Below are positions 62,849 through 64,000 of a stretch of 64,000 nt of DNA, piece by piece. A program made the position numbers and the translations under genes. Origin of the DNA: Parapedobacter lycopersici (GTDB lineage Bacteria > Bacteroidota > Bacteroidia > Sphingobacteriales > Sphingobacteriaceae). Below the pieces are notes generated by a model. That model saw only the letters and a program-made list of their open reading frames with translations. It was not told the DNA's origin and searched no databases. The stretch spans positions 248,001 through 312,000 of the forward strand of contig NZ_JAMSLW010000001.1 of NCBI RefSeq assembly GCF_024643285.1, written 5' to 3'. Every line of letters starts with the position of its first letter. Position 1 is the first letter of the stretch.

Positions 62849-62879
62849 TTGGAATTGTCATATGGATAAATTAACTTTG
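62849..62879 (+). promoter_or_regulatory. Promoter of rpmE2
   Basis: TTG (62849-62851), 20 nt, then TAACTTTG (62872-62879), an exact Bacteroidota promoter. The roughly 80-nt leader holds the palindrome GGTCATGACC (62933-62942), but no stronger structure was seen. Confidence 0.65.
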
Positions 62880-62962
62880 CAGCCTCAATTAAGCATGTAT
62901 AGTAATGTAGGGGTTGGCCGTCGATAAGTCGCGGTCATGACCATAAAAATAATAGTTAAGAA

Positions 62963-63208
62963 ATGAAAAAAGACTTGCATCCTTCAAATTACAGATTAGT
63001 GGTATTCAAAGACATGTCTAACGAATATGCCTTCATCACGCAATCGTGTATCGATACCAAAGAATCCATTACATGGGAAGATGGCAACGAATATCCGCTG
63101 GTAAAGCTGGAAATTTCGCACACTTCACATCCCTTTTACACCGGTAAGATGAAGCTGGTGGATACCGCCGGACGTATCGATAAGTTCCGCAGCCGTTACA
63201 AGAAATAA
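62963..63208 (+). CDS. rpmE2: 50S ribosomal protein L31 type B
   Basis: Type B L31, 81 residues. The start [20 protein letters not shown] and the C-terminal [20 protein letters not shown] are diagnostic. The zinc-binding C-x2-C ribbon of type A is absent; only one cysteine (TQSCIDT) remains, so it is a zinc-independent form. It is the sole gene of its transcript, with a full promoter upstream and a terminator downstream. Confidence 0.95.
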   Translation: MKKDLHPSNYRLVVFKDMSNEYAFITQSCIDTKESITWEDGNEYPLVKLEISHTSHPFYTGKMKLVDTAGRIDKFRSRYKK

Positions 63209-63229
63209 GCAGAACGGTAAAAAATATTT

Positions 63230-63257
63230 AGTCCCGGTATTTTATCGGGACTTTTTT
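63230..63257 (+). terminator. Rho-independent terminator after rpmE2
   Basis: AGTCCCGGTA (63230-63239) pairs, with one G-T wobble, with TATCGGGACT (63243-63252) and is followed by a run of T. Confidence 0.8.
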
Positions 63258-63282
63258 ATTTTAGCCGTACGAATTTACGCCC

Positions 63283-64000
63283 ATGCATATCGTATTATTT
63301 GACAAGGCTGATTGGCGGCAGGCACTTTATCCGCTCACATTGACGCGCCCGGTAGCTGATTTACGTGTTGGCATACTTACCATCGCCGAAAAATGGGGAA
63401 AATGGCTAAACACTCCTTTCTCATTTCTTACGCCCACCTATTTAAGTGAAAAATACCCGTTAACCGATGATACCGGTCCATTATGGCTTATTCGGGGCAA
63501 CTGCTGTCCGGACGACCGCCTGTGCGACACCATCGCCGGACTGCGTCCCGGTGAAGGGCTGACCGATGAGGACGGGTGGATTGCAATACACACAGATACG
63601 ACTTCCCTTGCTGCTGCCGTTGCAGGCGACTATGCACCGGTACGGTATCCGCATCCGGTTACCTGTATCCGTCATCCCGAAGATATTTTTCTCCGTAACG
63701 GCGCGGCAATCCAGGCCGACTTTGACCTGCTTACCAAGGGCCGGATGTCGGCTAAGTTATCCGATAGCAACCGCTTTATTGGGGACCAGGTGTTTGCGGA
63801 ACCTGGAGCAACGGCAGAATGTGCCACCTTTAACAGTACAACTGGCCCCATTTATTTAGGTAAGAACAGTGAGGTATGGGAGGGAAGCTTGATCCGGGGT
63901 GCATTCGCACTGGGGGAGGGCGCGCAGGTGAAAATGGGAACCCGGGTCTACAGTAACGTCACCGTGGGCCCCCAATGCCGTGTGGGTGGCGAACTGAATA
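63283..64000 (+). CDS. GlmU-family sugar nucleotidyltransferase, cut by the window
   Basis: The frame from ATG 63283 stays open to the window end (239 codons). The start MHIVLFDKADWRQALYPLTL and LTRPVADLRVGILTIAEKW (partly shown) matches the GlmU-family proteins of Bacteroidota with a degenerate N-terminal nucleotidyltransferase-like domain. From about residue 180 the sequence shifts to hexapeptide-repeat rhythm (GPIYLGKNSEVWEGSLIRGA, GAQVKMGTRV), a left-handed beta helix. Role in sugar-nucleotide or peptidoglycan precursor supply is inferred. Confidence 0.85.
   Translation, partial: MHIVLFDKADWRQALYPLTLTRPVADLRVGILTIAEKWGKWLNTPFSFLTPTYLSEKYPLTDDTGPLWLIRGNCCPDDRLCDTIAGLRPGEGLTDEDGWIAIHTDTTSLAAAVAGDYAPVRYPHPVTCIRHPEDIFLRNGAAIQADFDLLTKGRMSAKLSDSNRFIGDQVFAEPGATAECATFNSTTGPIYLGKNSEVWEGSLIRGAFALGEGAQVKMGTRVYSNVTVGPQCRVGGELN

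Noticed and set aside
62886-62962. Ribosomal-protein leader or zinc riboswitch before rpmE2
   Set aside because: Only a short palindrome (GGTCATGACC) is visible; there is no structure that resembles a known L31 leader.
1-64000. CRISPR array, insertion sequences or rRNA genes
   Set aside because: No regularly spaced direct repeats, transposase genes, terminal inverted repeats or rRNA sequence were found.

Overview
The window looks like ordinary chromosome from a member of the Bacteroidota, most likely a Sphingobacteriaceae-type genome such as Parapedobacter or a relative; the genus is an inference. The evidence is a TonB-dependent receptor paired with a small lipoprotein, the tiny ribosomal protein THX, type B L31, a DUF3822 gene directly before rsmD, promoters of the Bacteroidota form (TTG, about 19-20 nt, then TAnnTTTG), and few Shine-Dalgarno sequences. 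Base composition is roughly even, except for a visibly AT-richer stretch at about 10.7-15.2 kb. No CRISPR array, insertion sequence, prophage or rRNA operon was seen.

Layout. 1-7.6 kb: three different APC-family amino acid transporters, a membrane pyrophosphatase (hppA) and a methyltransferase with an export signal. 7.8-17.3 kb: a RecD-like helicase, then the housekeeping series DUF3822-rsmD-coaD-Nudix-pyrE. This series is interrupted between rsmD and coaD by about 4.5 kb of AT-richer accessory genes: a flavin monooxygenase, a Crp/Fnr regulator, a YdcZ-like transporter, an acetyltransferase, an AhpD-like protein and a broken alpha/beta hydrolase. 17.3-22.6 kb: redox and stress genes, namely an exported superoxide dismutase, a FrnE-like DsbA protein, an aldo/keto reductase, a nitroreductase, a TetR regulator and an MFS exporter. 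22.9-32 kb: DinB, ornithine aminotransferase, an unrecognised protein preceded by strongly structured DNA, rlmB, THX (a short gene), YceI, smc and DUF4202.

32-41.5 kb is an accessory neighbourhood of small single-domain proteins: two pirins, a DNA-repair-type 2OG oxygenase, PIG-L, DUF1801, three SRPBCC proteins, an NTF2-like protein, a RibD-like reductase, an HxlR/DoxX divergent pair, HEAT, DUF488 and DUF2945. 41.6-55.6 kb: two tRNA-Ser genes, ispE, a YdeI-like protein, a probable metal-uptake pair (lipoprotein plus TonB receptor), xerD, ribE, a glucose/sorbosone dehydrogenase-cytochrome c fusion, a MocR/GNAT divergent pair, a PgpH-type HD phosphohydrolase and rpe. 55.9-64 kb: aconitase, an MBL hydrolase, pckA, an APH-fold sugar kinase with a CBM9-like partner, rpmE2 and the start of a GlmU-like nucleotidyltransferase.

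The most interesting signals are regulatory or structural. Four genes (ydcZ-like, pyrE, rocD, ispE) have exactly 4 nt between a TAnnTTTG-like -7 box and the ATG, which suggests leaderless transcripts. pyrE and the Nudix gene have interlocked start codons on opposite strands. There are clear inverted-repeat operators before the TonB receptor, the MocR gene and the TetR gene. A hydrolase pseudogene is joined to what may be a regulator fragment. I see no clear multi-gene undescribed system; the best candidates for new biology are the structured DNA plus the unknown protein at 24.7-25.8 kb, the exported methyltransferase, and the 4-nt promoter spacing.
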